Positions 10,291-21,156 of a stretch of DNA of 64,000 bases are shown in pieces. The stretch lies in assembly GCA_948567375.1 (NCBI GenBank), contig OX419757.1, positions 8,122,001 through 8,186,000 on the forward strand. Reading direction: 5' to 3'. How positions within the stretch are numbered: the first letter of the stretch is position 1; each line of letters opens with the position of its first letter. Origin of the DNA: Lunularia cruciata. Lineage: Eukaryota > Streptophyta > Marchantiopsida > Lunulariales > Lunulariaceae. The notes under the pieces are model-generated. The model was not told the origin of the DNA. It saw only the letters and a program-made list of their open reading frames with translations, and searched no databases. The translations under genes and the position numbers were made by a program.

Positions 10291-12918
10291 ATCATCTAGA
10301 ACTTTCAAATCAAGAAATTCTCCCCATTGAATCAACAAATGTGTTATGTCTCTCAAATCTGAGATATCTATTCTAGTCTTTCAATTTATCTAAAATCATA
10401 CACCAAGAATAACCTCTATCACTCTTGATACACTAGGAAACGTGGGTCCTTAACCTATTGGAAAAAATCTTAAACTAATATAAATTTGCACATCAATTTC
10501 AAAAATACAAGGAATACTAAAAGATATACAAAACACTTGCGCAAAACTTCCTCTTATTATAAATCAAATCATATGAAATGAGGAATAGAATATCTGCATG
10601 AATATCTGTGTTCTAAGTTAATGGAACACTTGGTCGTGTTGTTTGGCTTTGCCCTTGCTTCTCCCGACTGTTGGTCACGTGGTTCAAGCTTTCTTGACTA
10701 TATTGAGAGCATCATGAATGACATGCTATTTGAAATCTAAGACCTAAATACTCTACTACTAAGTAATGTTGTCGGCGGGTGCTAGGTACTATGTATAAAC
10801 TGTAACTCCTATATACTATTGTATAAGCATATACTATATCAACACCCCAAGTACTATTATATGAAATGTAATTTCAACACAAAGGTCTCAAACTAAGTGT
10901 TGAAACAATGCTTCTCTTCTTGAAACTGTTACAGCGAATGTACGACAGAGAGTGTCAAGTTCAAGCTACAAGAGAAAAGCTGCAACGGGGCCTAAGAAAG
11001 AAATCTAACGCGTCAAAAAGAGGATGTCACTTGTGTACGACAAGCTTGTTTCAAACAAAACAAAACAGGTAATGGATGCAAGGAAGACCTGCCGGGGAAT
11101 GAAACACCCTTGATTTGGTGAAGAGATTCCACTACTGATCAACATGTTCCTCACAAGCACATCGTAGCGGCTATATAACAGAAGTTTCCAATAAGTATAG
11201 ACTATGGACTGATGGTCACCATGCCGAATCAATTCTAACATGGCATAATCATCAAAACGTGGGTTTGTAGATCAGATAACATTCTTTAGTATCGGGCAGA
11301 TAGCCATTGTTATTGGTTCCGAGATACTAGCAGATTTTCTAAAGATAAGGCAAGAGACGTCAGTGGAGTTGTTGAAAGTCAGGTAGTACCAGGGGAGTTA
11401 TTGACAATGATATGCAGCCTCAATTCCGATATGCATTGATCTATTTACTTATGACAAATTTATAACGTTAAATCTGCACGGATTAGTAATAAAATTATGA
11501 TTCAAATAAGTTAACTAGCCTTGCGGACGGTAATGTAATTTCAACTCAACGAGGAACTCACTTTAGCTTTAATAAATCTTAGGAGGATATTGGAACCTGA
11601 GCTGACCTTGATGAAGCTTTGAATTTTGGAACTAACAAATTCAAATTCAGACTTGGTTCCCTGAACTTGATGGATAGTCAACGAGGTCATCAACTATTTT
11701 CGGTCAGTGGTTACATATCCAAGCACTATACTTTTCTAGTTAAATCAGTTTTGCGGATCATGGTCTTCTATGATCCGCAAACTGATTTAGTAAAAAAAAA
11801 TGACTTAGTCAAAAAACTTTCCAATTTAGAGAAAAATTAAGAAAACTAATTTCAATAGATATTTGATTCATCGTTTATTTTGAATTTTAGTATCCTTTTC
11901 CAATATATCCCTTTTTTTTAATACCATATTTGGACCAAATCTGATAGACTTATAATCTATAATTTGTTCAAAATTCATTCAAAAATTCCTTGAAAATCTT
12001 TATGTCAAGAAAAAAGCTTCTGATAGTTACCCAATTATCATACAAGCTAAGTTTTTGTATGTGTTTCTTAACAAATCAAGAAAAAAATTTTGGAGATAAG
12101 TTGGTATGTAAAAAGAAAACCTTGTATAATTATATTTTTAATTGGGCAGAAAATAAATGCTTTTTAATATGATTAGACTTGAAGTGAATTGAATGACTCA
12201 TGCTTATAATTTTATAGTGACACTCTTATTTTTTGAATAAATATAAGCTCTAATCACAGTACTTGGATTATGTTAAATCCCAAGAAAATATATAAGGATA
12301 AAGACAAACCAATCAACAACAAGATGAGAATAACTGGAAGATGCTATTCAATTATTTCTTATTCAAGAAGGATGCTTGATATGGATAGGAATGATGAACG
12401 AAATAATATTAAGGTGAGTGAAAAAGATTGCTACTGCATACTTAATCGAACCTAAAAAGAAGACAAGTACATAGCTAAATTTAGCTTTCTTGTACTAGCT
12501 TGATTAAGAATGAAAGAGGAGTGATTTAGTACTTCTCACCAAGGGAAATATGAGATAGAAATGATAACAAGGCAAGCAGGGAATAATGACAAGGAAAAAT
12601 TCACAAGTAAATTTCGGAACATGAAATAAATGTTTTGAAATATGAAAAAAGATACAAGAATTGAAAATAGAGGTTGATTTTAATAAAAGAATACCCTGAT
12701 AGAAATCTCAACCAAATTATTAAATGATATTTGAGTGCGTAGGGCTTTCTGAATTCTTTACATGAGTGAAAATAGAAAGGTACAAAAATTTATAACAATA
12801 AATTATATTTCATGTATTGAGGGAAAATATACAAATGCATTACAATGCTATAAATTTTCTTCATCTCGCATTTTGATTGCTATCAAGTTTCTGTTATGAA
12901 ATCTTATTTTTTTGTACT
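10291..12918. other. AT-rich stretch without a recognisable gene
   Basis: No protein family recognised on either strand. Short frames (for example 11005-11241 minus, 78 codons; 12270-12455 plus, 61 codons) show no domain or start context that would support them. The stretch holds one imperfect hairpin (11741-11789). The right part (11800-12900) is very AT-rich. Confidence 0.5.
11741..11789. repeat. Near-perfect inverted repeat (hairpin)
   Basis: Arms 11741-11761 and 11770-11789 are complementary over 20 bp with a single extra T in the left arm, around an 8-base loop (GGTCTTCT). It is followed by a run of A. Function unknown; it could be a small fold-back element or a small-RNA precursor. Confidence 0.6.
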
Positions 12919-13026
12919 CTGTCGTGCGTATATACATCGCTACACAACATACATCGCTGTCAACATCATACACTATAAAAGCACAACTCACACATAAGTC
13001 ATACATAGACTCTAAAGTGCCACAAT
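12919..13026. repeat. 108-bp direct repeat, outer copy
   Basis: Identical over 108 bp to 13482-13589. The two copies bracket the A1 3' LTR. It contains TATAAAAG (plus strand) and two copies of TACATCGCT. It is absent from the other ends of family A LTRs in the window. Confidence 0.9.
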
Positions 13027-13480
13027 AATCAGATTGCTTAACACTTTCAACTCAACTCAACTCAACTCAGATCAGTACTTGATCTGTCACTCTATAAACT
13101 GCCAACAACTGGGCACTGATTACAGTCAAGCCACACCCACTCAAGCATAGAGAATCCAGGTGACGCTCGCCGGCCTCTGTCCACCATAGCCAGGAACTCG
13201 AAGGCTCAACATCAGAGAAGTGAGCTCTCTGGAGCTCACCTTCGAAACTATACCCCTTGGACTTGAGCTAGCCCTGAAACCTTAACGGTCCCGCTGACGG
13301 CACACTCGACGGTGCAAACGGTGCAAAGTGACGGTGGGCCCCACCGTGAAGTCAGTACCCCAAACACAAAATCTAACCATCGAAAAGTAGTCCCTGAGAA
13401 ACTGCTAGAATAACTCTAACTACCATCACTGGAACTCCAATGTCCGAGCATCTAGATGCGGAACTACAAATGGCGTGACA
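13024..13480 (-). repeat. Family A LTR (3' LTR of A1)
   Basis: Homologous to 22435-22886 from 13027 on. Differences are nine transitions, no transversion and one extra ACTCA unit. The outer terminal TGT of the right LTR reads AAT here, where the 108-bp repeat abuts. The inner end reads TGACA as in the other copies. Confidence 0.9.
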
Positions 13481-13481
13481 G

Positions 13482-13589
13482 CTGTCGTGCGTATATACAT
13501 CGCTACACAACATACATCGCTGTCAACATCATACACTATAAAAGCACAACTCACACATAAGTCATACATAGACTCTAAAGTGCCACAAT
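13482..13589. repeat. 108-bp direct repeat, inner copy
   Basis: Perfect copy of 12919-13026, here between the 3' LTR and the polypurine tract of A1. Read on the minus strand it begins TGTGGCAC directly after the purine run, so it looks like an LTR start. The 5' LTR of A1 has no such sequence. Confidence 0.9.
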
Positions 13590-13601
13590 CGCCCCCCTAG
13601 C
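13590..13601 (-). other. Probable polypurine tract of A1
   Basis: Minus strand reads GCTAGGGGGGCG. Purine runs of this kind prime plus-strand cDNA next to the 3' LTR. Here it adjoins the 108-bp repeat rather than the LTR end shared by other copies. Confidence 0.5.
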
Positions 13602-13756
13602 TGGCGGTTAGGTCCCTCTAACTCCAGATAGCCATCTACTCTAAGTATATGGTATACCCTCTAATGGGCAAAGATCAGGAGGCCGGGTGCTATGGAGCCC
13701 CATCGTTAGTCGCCTGTCTGCAATCTATACCATATAAAGAATGAACTAGCTATAGG

Positions 13757-14343
13757 TCAAGTACATCTAGGACATAACCACTGTCCCTGAGGAACCACCG
13801 TGAGGGGAGGAGTCATACATGCCATATGCCATCCTCTCGAACAGCTATCACACACTAACATAGTAGCAGCTCCACCAGAAGAGCCACATAACATACACCT
13901 CAAGCCTGCACGTACAAGTGCCAAGCTTGGGTCCATAGTACCATCAATGTTTGGGAGGTGGCATGGCGCACAATTGCGCACATGATCCTTCCAAACAACA
14001 CCATCACGTCCTTCTAACACAAGGACTCCAGATGGCAAAACCTCGCGCACTCTCAAGATAGTGCGGCCTGTAGAAACATCAAGTGTCATCGGTGATGTCT
14101 GCTGTAGATATACATAGTCGCCTGGATGAAATCGACGGATCGAGGGTCTATAACCTCCTCCTTGCATGGTAGCATAGTGTAAAGTATCTCTATGCTGAGC
14201 AATTGCCAAGTTCTCGAAGGCCATCGGCATCACTCTCCGAAAGATCTCTGCCCGCTGAGAACATGCGCTCATCCATACATCAGGGTCATCCAAGTCCAAA
14301 ACTACAGTAGCATCTCGACGAATGGCTGCAGGTAAATCTGGAT
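13757..14343 (-). pseudogene. Integrase C-terminal region with PHD finger (A1)
   Basis: Continues the integrase after one TGA (CGA expected) at 14342-14344. The first about 130 residues contain the integrase tail: DYVYLQQTSP and then a strand-rich segment with ILRVREVLPSG, like the region that follows the core in Ty3 integrases. The last about 48 residues (13757-13906) form a canonical PHD finger with C4-H-C3 spacing: CMLC, CDSC, GWHMAC, then QGQWLCPRC. PHD fingers usually bind histone H3 tails. Chromoviruses carry a chromodomain in this position, so the PHD finger may guide insertion; that is inference. The 180-residue frame is open to its stop and all eight zinc ligands are intact. Confidence 0.85.
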
Positions 14344-14344
14344 C

Positions 14345-15151
14345 TCATCCATAGAGTAGAAAGTATGGAGAGAAGGATGCTAAGGAGGCTTGCCGGCTGA
14401 ACCGATAGCCCATGGCCAACCAAGGTAACTGGAGATCCCAATCTCCCAAGTGGCCTCTCTGCAAACCATACTTTCGCAATCCTCTCTTCACCGTCTGAAC
14501 CACTCTCTCTGCTAAGCCATCTGCCTCAAGGTGATCTCGGGATGTAGTACGATGATCAATCAAAGCCTTGTCACACAACACCTGAAACTCTCCCAAGAAC
14601 TCTGTACCCTGATCAGTCAAAACCTCAGCTGGTGCACCAAAATGACTAAGAACTCGATCCAGGAACGAGTAAGCTGTCCCTTCACTAGACTTGTCAGGAA
14701 GTGCCACCAACTCAATCCACTTGGAGAAGTGCTCCACCATCACCAAAACATACCGATGATGTCTCACAGTCAGCGGTAAAGGTCCGGCGAAGTCCAAACT
14801 CCAACGGTAACCCAATCCCATGATAGGTAATGGGTGTAATTGTAGCGTAGGAGCATTGAATGATGCTCTAACTCGGTCACAAACCACACATCTGGCAACA
14901 AACTGCTGTACCTCGGTCTGCATACCGCGCCACCAATAATGACTCTGGAGTAAGCTATATGTACGCTTTACTCCAAAATGTCCTAGCTCCTCATGAGCAT
15001 GATGGACCAACTGTGGTCTCTGTGATGGAAGTGGTACTACTCGCACTCTACCATCCTCCCATACACGCAAAAGGTGTCTACCCTCCAATCTGAACCGTCT
15101 GGCTCGCTGAAGAACACGGTCTCTCTCCTTGGCCCCAACTGTGCCACCCAC
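14345..15151 (-). pseudogene. Integrase zinc-binding and catalytic core (A1)
   Basis: Open over 268 residues. The N-terminal zinc-binding domain has H-x3-H (HEELGH) and CVVC. The core carries D in WSLDFAGPLP, D in LTDQGTEFLG and E in HLEADGLAERV, the D-D-35-E triad of retroviral integrases. It would cut and join element cDNA to host DNA. Upstream a single TAG at about 15166 separates it from the RNase H/connection part; downstream a TGA at 14344 separates it from the PHD-bearing tail. Both are explained by one C-to-T change. It is among the best preserved parts of A1. Confidence 0.9.
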
Positions 15152-15166
15152 AACACCAGTGCGAAT

Positions 15167-16800
15167 CTAGTCCATCACTAAGACATCATCATGAATGTCT
15201 CGCTGAACTGTACCAATATCTTCACTCTCTGGATCTGTGACCTCAATAACTCCTCCTGTATGCGCTGAGAGAGATACCACCAATGTCTCTGCAAATATAC
15301 ACAGAAAGGCTGATGCATGCCAACCTGGCACCATCTCCTCATCTGTCTCACCATGCCAACGTGCTCCGGTCTGATCCTGCTGGCTGGGACATGGGTTTCT
15401 ACTCAACCCATTTGCATCACGGTTCACCACTCCAGGTCTGTGAACAACCGTGAAATCATACTCCTATAAAATCAGAGCCCATCGTGCAAGCTTCCCTGAA
15501 AGCTTGTCGGACTCCATCAACCACTTCAGCGGCTGATGATCAGTGATGAGAGTGAAGGGGTTACCAAATAGGTAACATCGGAAATGTGCTACTGCCCAAA
15601 TTGCTGCCAAGCACTCTCCCTCATATGAACTATACTTTGCCTCCGCTGAATTGTTGGAGCGACTAGCATAGGCCACCACAAACTCCTTCTCCTCATCATC
15701 ATGCTGGGTGAGCACCGCTCCAAGCCCCAACATACTCCAATCAGTGTGAACCTGAAATGGTCGTCCCCTGATCGGTCTCCTCAAAATAGGAGCAGATGTC
15801 AACCTCTCCTTGAGCTCTACAAAAGCTCTCTCCTGCTCATCTCCCCACCACCACTCCTGTGTAAGCTTGGTCAGCTTCGTCAAGGCCTTGGCAATGGCAC
15901 TAAATCCTCTAACATAGCGGCGATAGAAGTTCGCCAACCCAAGGAATGCTCGCACTCTGCTCACATCCGTAGGCCGAGGAATAGGTGCAATAGCCTCCAC
16001 CTTGGTCTGCTGGACACCAAGTCCTCCGGGGTAGATAGTGTGACCCAAATACTCAACCTGCTCATGGAAGAACCTACACTTCCCAGGATGTAATTTGAGT
16101 CCATGAGATCTCAACCTCTCAAACACCTCCAACAATTGTCGCTCATGCTCCTCCATAGTAGTGCTATACACCAAAATGTCATCAATATAGCACCGAGCAA
16201 AATCCAGTCCAGCTAGGATCCTATCCATGACCCTCTGGAACTCAGCAGGAGCATTCTTCAACCCAAATGGTAAGAACCTCCACTGATATAACACATCCTT
16301 GCCGTGAGGATCAATAGCCCAAAATGCTGTCTTGGACTTATCCTCCTCCCTGATCGGCAACTGATGATATCCCGCTCAAAGATCCAAAGTACTGAAGACC
16401 TTTGCATGCCCAATTGCATCAAAAATCTCCTCTGGTGTAGGCATGGCATACCGATCAGCCCTGGTCTGTCGGTTGATAGGACGGTAATCTCCACACATTT
16501 GCCTATCTGTATAGTTGCCATGCATATCCTTCTTGGCTGGCATCACTGTCGCTGATGCATACTCTCCATGTGAAATCTCCACCAAACCAGCCTCAAAAAG
16601 GTCACTACTCCGGCTCTGAATCAATGTCCTCTCCATCTCACTATATCGATAAGGACGTCGGAAAACAGGTGTGTCGCTAGTCAGCTCAATCCGTATACCA
16701 GGTCCCTTCAGAGCACCCAAATCCTTCATACTAAAGGCAAAACAACTCGTGTGACTCCTCAAGAACCTCCAAACCCTCCGTCTTTCCTCTCCAGTAAGCT
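15167..16800 (-). pseudogene. Reverse transcriptase and RNase H (A1)
   Basis: Read from about 16760 leftward: entry segment TPVFRRPYRYS, MCGDYRPINRQT, MPTPEEIFD, FSTLDL, stop (TGA in place of the usual Arg) then AGYHQLPI, RFLPFGLKNAPAEFQ, active site CYIDDILVYS near 16175-16200, YLGHTIYPGG, then RNase H with Asp in VHTDWSMLGLGAVL, Glu in YEGECLAA and Asp in LITDHQPLKWL. This is the full Ty3-type RT/RNase H order. It copies element RNA to cDNA and degrades the template. Interruptions: TGA at 16375, TAG at 15463 and frame changes near 16370. The catalytic residues I can see are intact. Confidence 0.9.
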
Positions 16801-17254
16801 TGGGTCCAAGATCTGGCTCCCAAGTATCCTCTGTAACTGTAGTAGGAGTGGAAGACGTACTGACTGGCTGCTATACTGGGCCCTTGGGAGCAATGGTGTC
16901 ATGCTCCCGACCACTAGAGGTCCCAACCTCTGTGTGAAAAACTCCCTCCACTCTGGCTGCAAGCTCCATACGTCCTCTGGCTGCATCCCATGTGGACCAA
17001 GGGTGTAATCCAAGTAGCCCACGCTCACCTGGATGGACTCCAAGTAGACCACTCTCCCTAGTAGCTATTGGATGTGTCCCAAGAATACCATGTCCACTCG
17101 GTCCATCGCCCCCAGCATGTGCCTAAATCGTCTCGATAGGCACAGGGCTCACAAGTGTCCGAGTGGTGATGCCTATCAAGCGCATCCTACGCTGCTCTGC
17201 CAAACCAAGGCTCACAATCCAGGTCAAACAGTTCAGGTCCATAGCCTGACCTAA
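16801..17254 (-). other. Linker between methyltransferase and RT of A1
   Basis: Partly open (16759-17052 minus: a Trp-rich stretch including MQPEDVWSLQPEWREFF). No domain recognised. It separates the methyltransferase C-terminus (stop at 17257) from the first RT motif and may be the usual spacer ahead of RT. Confidence 0.4.
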
Positions 17255-18165
17255 CACCTAATGCCTGGATGCCTCTGATACTGCTGGAACAGCGGTAATA
17301 CCGGTGCAAAAACCCATCGCCCGCTCTCTCTCATCAGCATTGGGCTCCACCAACTGCTGTAACTGTGAGTCCCAAACAAGTCCAGGTCCTCCCTCTCGAA
17401 AAGCATGAGAGCCTGGGAAACTCATGAGTGTGGGAAATGCAGCTCTAGGCTGTCCAACTAGGTTCACCACTGCCATAGGTGACCTATCAGCCACTACCAC
17501 TGTCTGAGACTGACGCCCAATATCCAAGATATCATCAACAAGGATGTGGTCAAGTCGCTGAATCCCATCATAACTACGTTGTAGAACCTCTCTGGGTAAA
17601 AGGTTCGTCCACCAAAGACAAAGACGATGAGCCCGTGATCCCACTCTGGCTGCATCTAACAATACAGCAGGTCCTATCCAAGAATGGACCTAATGTGTAC
17701 TCGCCACCACTCTAGTGCGAGAATCACCCATCAATGGAACGTTCTCCAAAAGGTAAGCTGGAGAAACAGACTGATGAACTTGGAGATGTCGTAGTATCCG
17801 TAACATCTCCCAAAACACACCAGAACGAGGATCCTAAGACCCAAACCGCGGCCCGCCCGTGTATGTCCCTGACATGGCCATCCAGAAATCACCAAGTGAA
17901 TAGGCCCATGTCTCTCTAGGTCATGCGCCCCCAATAAGGAAATGTCTCCTGGTAAGGCCTTCTGGTAACCTCTAATTGCTGACATCGGTAATAACTCCAG
18001 ATACTGATAGGCCAAGTGTGCCACATGATGTAGAGAGACTCGCCTAGCAGTCTCATCTCTCTCTACATACAAGTACCTCTGTACTCGGATACCCGCCTGT
18101 AACACCGCAGCTAGTCCGGTGCTGATCCCACCAAACAACTCTAATAGACATATCCCCTCTACTGG
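17255..18165 (-). pseudogene. DNMT3-like cytosine-5 DNA methyltransferase domain inside A1
   Basis: Reading right to left across two frames: motif I ELFGGISTGL (about 18115-18150, cofactor binding) and VERDETARR; motif IV with the catalytic Pro-Cys in VISGWPCQGH (Cys codon 17872-17874); AGRGLGL; after a frameshift near 17842, SGVFWEMLRIL; motif VI LLENVPLMGDSR near 17716-17757; then RVGSRAHR followed by LWWTNL, resembling the DNMT3 motif VIII region; RAAFPTLMSF (motif IX-like); ERERAMGF near the end. Order and spacing fit DNMT3/Dnmt3-type enzymes, which methylate cytosine de novo. It lies between protease and RT, within the polyprotein. A frameshift (about 17842), a TAG near 17694 and a stop at 17257 inactivate this copy. 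DRM-type is unlikely because motif I precedes motif IV in the usual, unpermuted order. Confidence 0.85.
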
Positions 18166-18168
18166 ATA

Positions 18169-18960
18169 CTACCAAGCAATGAGTGTGGTATCCAGAGGTG
18201 TCAAAGCAATCGCCTCTGGAGGCTCATCCTCACACTCATCCCCTGATGGTACGAAGGCTCCACTCCAAGCCTGCTGCACCAACTGATCTGCATGCTGCTG
18301 CAATGCCTCCTCTGAACTCCACAATGGAACATCCAAGGTGGATGGAACAATCCCACTTGTACTCCATAGCCGAGTGATCTCCTCTGGTACTGGAGTATCC
18401 TCTGCATGGGCGTTCCCCTCCAACAAGTCACCAGGCCAAGTAACTGCACCGCTGAAAGCCAAAACTGATGCTGCCATGGTCCCGGACTGTAGTGAGCCAA
18501 GACTGCCACTACTGAAACGTACTGGTAGGCGACATACCCGTCCCTCACCAGACTGCCAACCAAGTCTATAAGAGGCTGTCTCCTCCCAATAGTCAATACT
18601 GAAACCCATAGGGTATAACACTACTCCCCCAACTAGCACATCATAGGACTCAGCTATCGTCGCAATAGCTTGAGCTCTCACCACCGAGCTATCAGTCGGA
18701 TGACCAGGCTGAACCTGGATAACAAGCTCCCCACGTGTGATGTACTGTGTCGAACCACCACCTAGAGATGTCTGGATCTAAAATGGACACCTCTCCACAT
18801 CGGTCTTCCGTAACTCCAGACCAACAACTGCAGCCTTCCCCAACATAAGGGGCTGCGCACCAGAGTCTAACAAGACTCTCTGTGGTGTATAGACCTTCCC
18901 TGAAGGTCCCACCAAACAAAAGATCCCCCTCTGGTTATCCAATAGGACAACACCAGGTGT
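18169..18960 (-). pseudogene. Aspartic protease and linker to methyltransferase (A1)
   Basis: The active-site motif LLDSGAQPLMLG lies at about 18835-18875, with Asp-Ser-Gly codons at 18859-18867. After a TAG at 18777 (CAG expected) the C-terminal part reads IAESYDVLVGGVVLYPMGF near 18600-18665, the I/V-G-x pattern that closes retropepsins. It cleaves gag-pol. The next about 140 residues (18170-18590) are a Ser/Glu-rich linker with no recognised domain leading into the methyltransferase; a stop at 18168 again fits C-to-T. The protease is fused to the end of gag in one frame. Confidence 0.85.
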
Positions 18961-21156
18961 AAACCACGCTCTCTCAAAGGTCGGTCTAGCTGGCAACTCC
19001 TCCAGTCTAGCCGCTGCTGCCTGCCATAAACCACTGGTCGCTGAACGGATCCCATGCTCCTCAACCAAGTCAGCTCCACTACCAACCACCTCTGCTCTAG
19101 TAGTAGGAACTGCACCATCCCTACTCTCACACAACGTGGCAGCCAACCGGAACACTGGGGCTGGGTCAACTCCCAATGTAAACATGTCATTGGCTGAAAA
19201 TAAAGGATGCCGCATAATCAGCTGAGCCGCCCCCAACATCATGCTAGACTCAGTCTGTGTAGTAGCAGGTGGCTGACTAGCAGGTACTCCATCAGGTACT
19301 CCATCACCACCTACCACACTTGCACTGGGACGTCTAGGAACCATGGATGTCGTCTGCAATGCCTCAGATAGCGTGAAAGACTGGGGAAGTCTGACCTGTC
19401 TCCCAACCTCTCCTCTCTGTGGGTCCAACTCCACTGATGCTCCTCTAGGCTCTGGAGCACATACTGCACTCCTAGTCACTGTTGCAGATGCATCCACCTG
19501 TGCTGCTCCGCACATGAAGTCCAAAGCATCTCCATCACCAGCATATGAGGTGGAAGCCTCAGCACCCGAATCTGATCTCCTATGAGCAATAGCCATACTA
19601 GCCAATCTCTGCTCCAATTGCTCAATCCGAGTAGCCATAGCTGTGTCAGAAGTAAGGGCAGGTACTGCACCCCTACTAGGTGTAGATCCTCTACCACCAC
19701 CTCTACCACCTCGTCCTCCATGAACTGGAGCTCCTCTACTACCTGCCATAGCAGCCCTACCACTCCGTAACTCCGGGTGTAGGTCAAAACACCGGTCACT
19801 AGCATGACCAAATCTATGGCAGTGCTCACACTGCCTCTGTGCTGGCTGTGATGCACCAGAGGTATCAGGTCCGCTGCCCTGAGTACACTCTCTCCTATGG
19901 TGAGGTCCACCACAAGTCCAACAAGCAACACCACCACTCACTGGCTGCTGCTGACCCGAAAATGAGGGTAAGGGTCTAACTCCACTAGGCCCTCCACTCG
20001 CTCCATAAGATCTGGGCTGTCCACCCTGTCCTCAAAAACCAACTAGGCGTGGTGCACTCTGCTGCACTCTAGAAGAAGTCACAACCGTGGATGAGGTCTC
20101 TCTACCAAATCCAGCTGTCACCACTCTCTCCTCCACCATGTTGAGCTCAATACGCTCAGCCAAACCAAAGACTATTGCCAAAGTGGGCGAAGTAGCCTGC
20201 AACAACGTAGCATCACGAACTCTACGTCGCAACTCCCTGTCCAGTATCCCATACCAAAACTGGACTGCCTGGGCCTCAGTAACTCCCTGAGTGAAATTGA
20301 TCAGCCACCTCATGTGAGTGTATGCCTCGCGTAGGCTCTCTCCAGCCTTCCGCTGGAACTCCTGCAAGCTCCTCAGCTTGTCAGTCCGCACTCCCTGGTA
20401 GTTCTGCCTCAAACATAGGAAGAACTCAACCATGGGGTTAAACCCCGGTACCACACCACCTCCTGCAGCGGTACCTCCACTCGTAGTAGCACTATCTCCA
20501 GCTAGTGCACCTCCACTAGCTCCACCCACACTACTCGAGCTAGAACTCGTAGGTACAGCCGATCTACTCCTGGCCACCGAGCCTGAAGTGATGGAGACAT
20601 AGTGTGGAGACCAATACTGTCTCCATAACTCAATCTCCGCCAAATGAGCTCTCCTAAACTCATGGTAATCATCCATCGGTGGACCCTCCAAGTGCTGAAA
20701 CAACCCCTTCCATGCCATGAAGGGTGTGAACAAAGTCGGGTTCCGCATCTGCTGCAGATCACACCAACTATCGAACTCCTGGATGAAGTCATCCAACTCA
20801 ATGGTACCCACTGTACCAGAGTAACGCCTAGGGCCTTTGGAGGCCCCATAAATCTTGTCCATGTCCCACAACAATGGTGCGGACACACCAAGTGCACTCT
20901 CAACTGAATTAGCTCTTGTGTCGAACTCCAACTCAGAGTCAATCTCCTCCCTCACTGGGACCTGAGATACAGGCTGATATCGAGCACTACTCCGAGTGAA
21001 CCCACTGCGTACTGCAAGGCTAACTCCTCTGGAATCTCCAAAGAACTCCGTCGTGACCACATAACTACAACAGCAAACCCGAACCACCAACTGCAACCGC
21101 AAGTCGCAACCGCAAGTACCCCACCAAGTGCCAACACCACCACGTGCCAACACCAA
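18961..21156 (-). pseudogene. Gag polyprotein with two CCHC zinc knuckles (A1)
   Basis: Starts at 21156 (ATG) after the leader. The first 374 residues contain the capsid-like retrotransposon gag domain: DDFIQEFDSWC, MAWKGLFQHLEG, then LRSLQEFQRKAGESLREAY and a helix ending in VVFGLAERIEL-like wording. A TGA at 20031 (Arg expected) interrupts. The following frame has two zinc knuckles near 19820-19930: CWTCGGPHHRREC and CEHCHRFGHASDRC, then a Gly-rich segment (SRGAPVHGGRGGRGG) and a coiled region EQLEQRLASMAIAH. Gag packages element RNA in cytoplasmic particles. It runs on in frame into the protease. Confidence 0.85.

Noticed and set aside
11005-11241. 78-codon frame on the minus strand
   Set aside because: No recognised family, no splice or promoter context, and length expected by chance in this region.
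13037-13070. ACTCA tandem units as a CRISPR-like or regulatory array
   Set aside because: A 5-bp microsatellite of three to four units inside an LTR; unit number varies between the two LTRs.
12919-13589. The 108-bp unit as part of the normal family A LTR
   Set aside because: Four other family A LTR copies end at TGACA without it, including the A1 5' LTR.
17255-18165. The methyltransferase as a host gene with a transposon inserted nearby
   Set aside because: It is on the same strand, in line with protease and RT, has no intron structure, and recurs in the same order in the decayed copy at 2054-5670.
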